A model generated the notes under the pieces. It made no database searches and was not told the DNA's origin. It saw only the letters and a program-made list of their open reading frames with translations. Of a stretch of 64,000 nucleotides of DNA, positions 63,922 through 64,000 are shown in pieces. The DNA is taken from contig VXAA01005665.1 in assembly GCA_013399115.1 (NCBI GenBank), positions 589,813 to 653,812 of the forward strand. Direction: 5' to 3'. Position 1 is the stretch's first letter, and the number at the start of each line of letters is the position of its first letter. Origin of the DNA: Anseranas semipalmata (Eukaryota; Chordata; Aves; Anseriformes; Anseranatidae). A program made the position numbers and the translations under genes.

Positions 63922-64000
63922 GGCTGGGTCCCTCCCACGGTGCCCGGCTCCGGCAGCCGCTCGCGGGTGCTTCCCCTCGTTTCCCCCTGCCAGCGACGAG
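63920..64000 (+). CDS. Possible N-terminal exon of an unknown gene (partial), plus strand
   Basis: An ATG at 63920 in the context AACATGG (A at -3, G at +4, a good vertebrate initiation context) opens 27 codons with no stop up to the last base. It gives MAGSLPRCPAPAAARGCFPS and then FPPASDE. The peptide is Ala/Pro-rich, as expected of GC-rich first exons, and too short to identify. It is the plus-strand alternative to the overlapping minus-strand frame; the two ATGs share one CATG. GC-rich DNA keeps frames open by chance, so this is only a candidate. I saw no TATA box or other core promoter element that would settle the strand. Confidence 0.22.
   Translation, partial: MAGSLPRCPAPAAARGCFPSFPPASDE

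Larger units (their letters stand above)
63700..64000. promoter_or_regulatory. Edge of a probable CpG island / promoter
   Basis: CpG and GC rise sharply towards the window end. I count 13 CpG in 63841-64000, including CCCGCG, CTCGCGGG and GCGACG, against almost none per 160 bp in the kilobases before. CCGGC and CCCGG words recur. In vertebrates this pattern marks the edge of an unmethylated CpG island at a transcription start or first exon, most of which would lie beyond position 64000. Ancient GC-rich repeats can look similar, but this one grows towards the edge rather than ending. Confidence 0.6.

Noticed and set aside
1..64000. CRISPR arrays, bacterial operons, phage genes, tRNA/rRNA genes
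   Set aside because: No regularly spaced direct repeats, Shine-Dalgarno-ordered genes or cloverleaf signatures were seen. CR1 content places the window in a vertebrate genome.

Overview
The window reads as nuclear DNA from a bird, in a gene-poor stretch of a draft assembly. It is AT-rich, has no compact gene organisation, no convincing multi-exon gene and no open frame longer than about 195 codons. It contains two runs of N (31231-31265 and 49415-49471). Its recognisable repeats are CR1 LINEs, the dominant retrotransposon of birds and other sauropsids. The 3' ends carry the CR1 signature: the short CATAGAAT-type terminal repeat joined to the TTGGAAGGGACCTT-like block. No tRNA, rRNA, CRISPR array, insertion sequence or bacterial/viral gene cluster was seen. 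I cannot name the species or chromosome.

Layout. 1-5949 is AT-rich noncoding DNA with one isolated GC-rich island (about 3905-4200). 5950-7048 is the best element: a 5'-truncated CR1 on the minus strand that keeps 195 codons of reverse transcriptase with a destroyed catalytic site. 7049-16977 is mostly plain, with a second GC-rich island (8845-9260), a possible regulatory block near 9.95-10.5 kb, several A/T simple repeats and a small perfect hairpin. A 70-bp minus-strand CR1 tail lies at 16978. From 21.6 to 49.1 kb there are seven CR1 pieces, all on the plus strand and of clearly different ages: 21611, 26503, 29602 (composite), 35898, 44088, 46989 and 49007. Three of these (35.9, 44.1 and 47.0 kb) are so diverged that they look like old sauropsid-type CR1 relics. 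Between them lie a G-quadruplex-like purine tract (22420), a 20-bp perfect palindrome (24283) and several poly-A runs. 49.1-63.7 kb is again plain, apart from a repeat-like block at 57.8-58.1 kb.

The last about 300 bp (63700-64000) change character: GC and CpG rise sharply. This is most simply the edge of a CpG-island promoter or first exon lying across the window boundary. One CATG there supplies well-placed ATG codons on both strands. The plus-strand frame stays open to the last base. The minus-strand frame runs into a good GTAAGG splice donor. Together with the plus-strand bias of the CR1 pieces, the minus-strand option would make much of the window a long first intron, but this is inference.

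I found no new multi-gene system. The items most worth a second look are the terminal CpG island, the composite CR1 at 29.6-30.6 kb with an unexplained GC-rich middle, the Asp-to-Asn pair in the CR1 catalytic motif, the old CR1 relics and the possible enhancer block near 10 kb.
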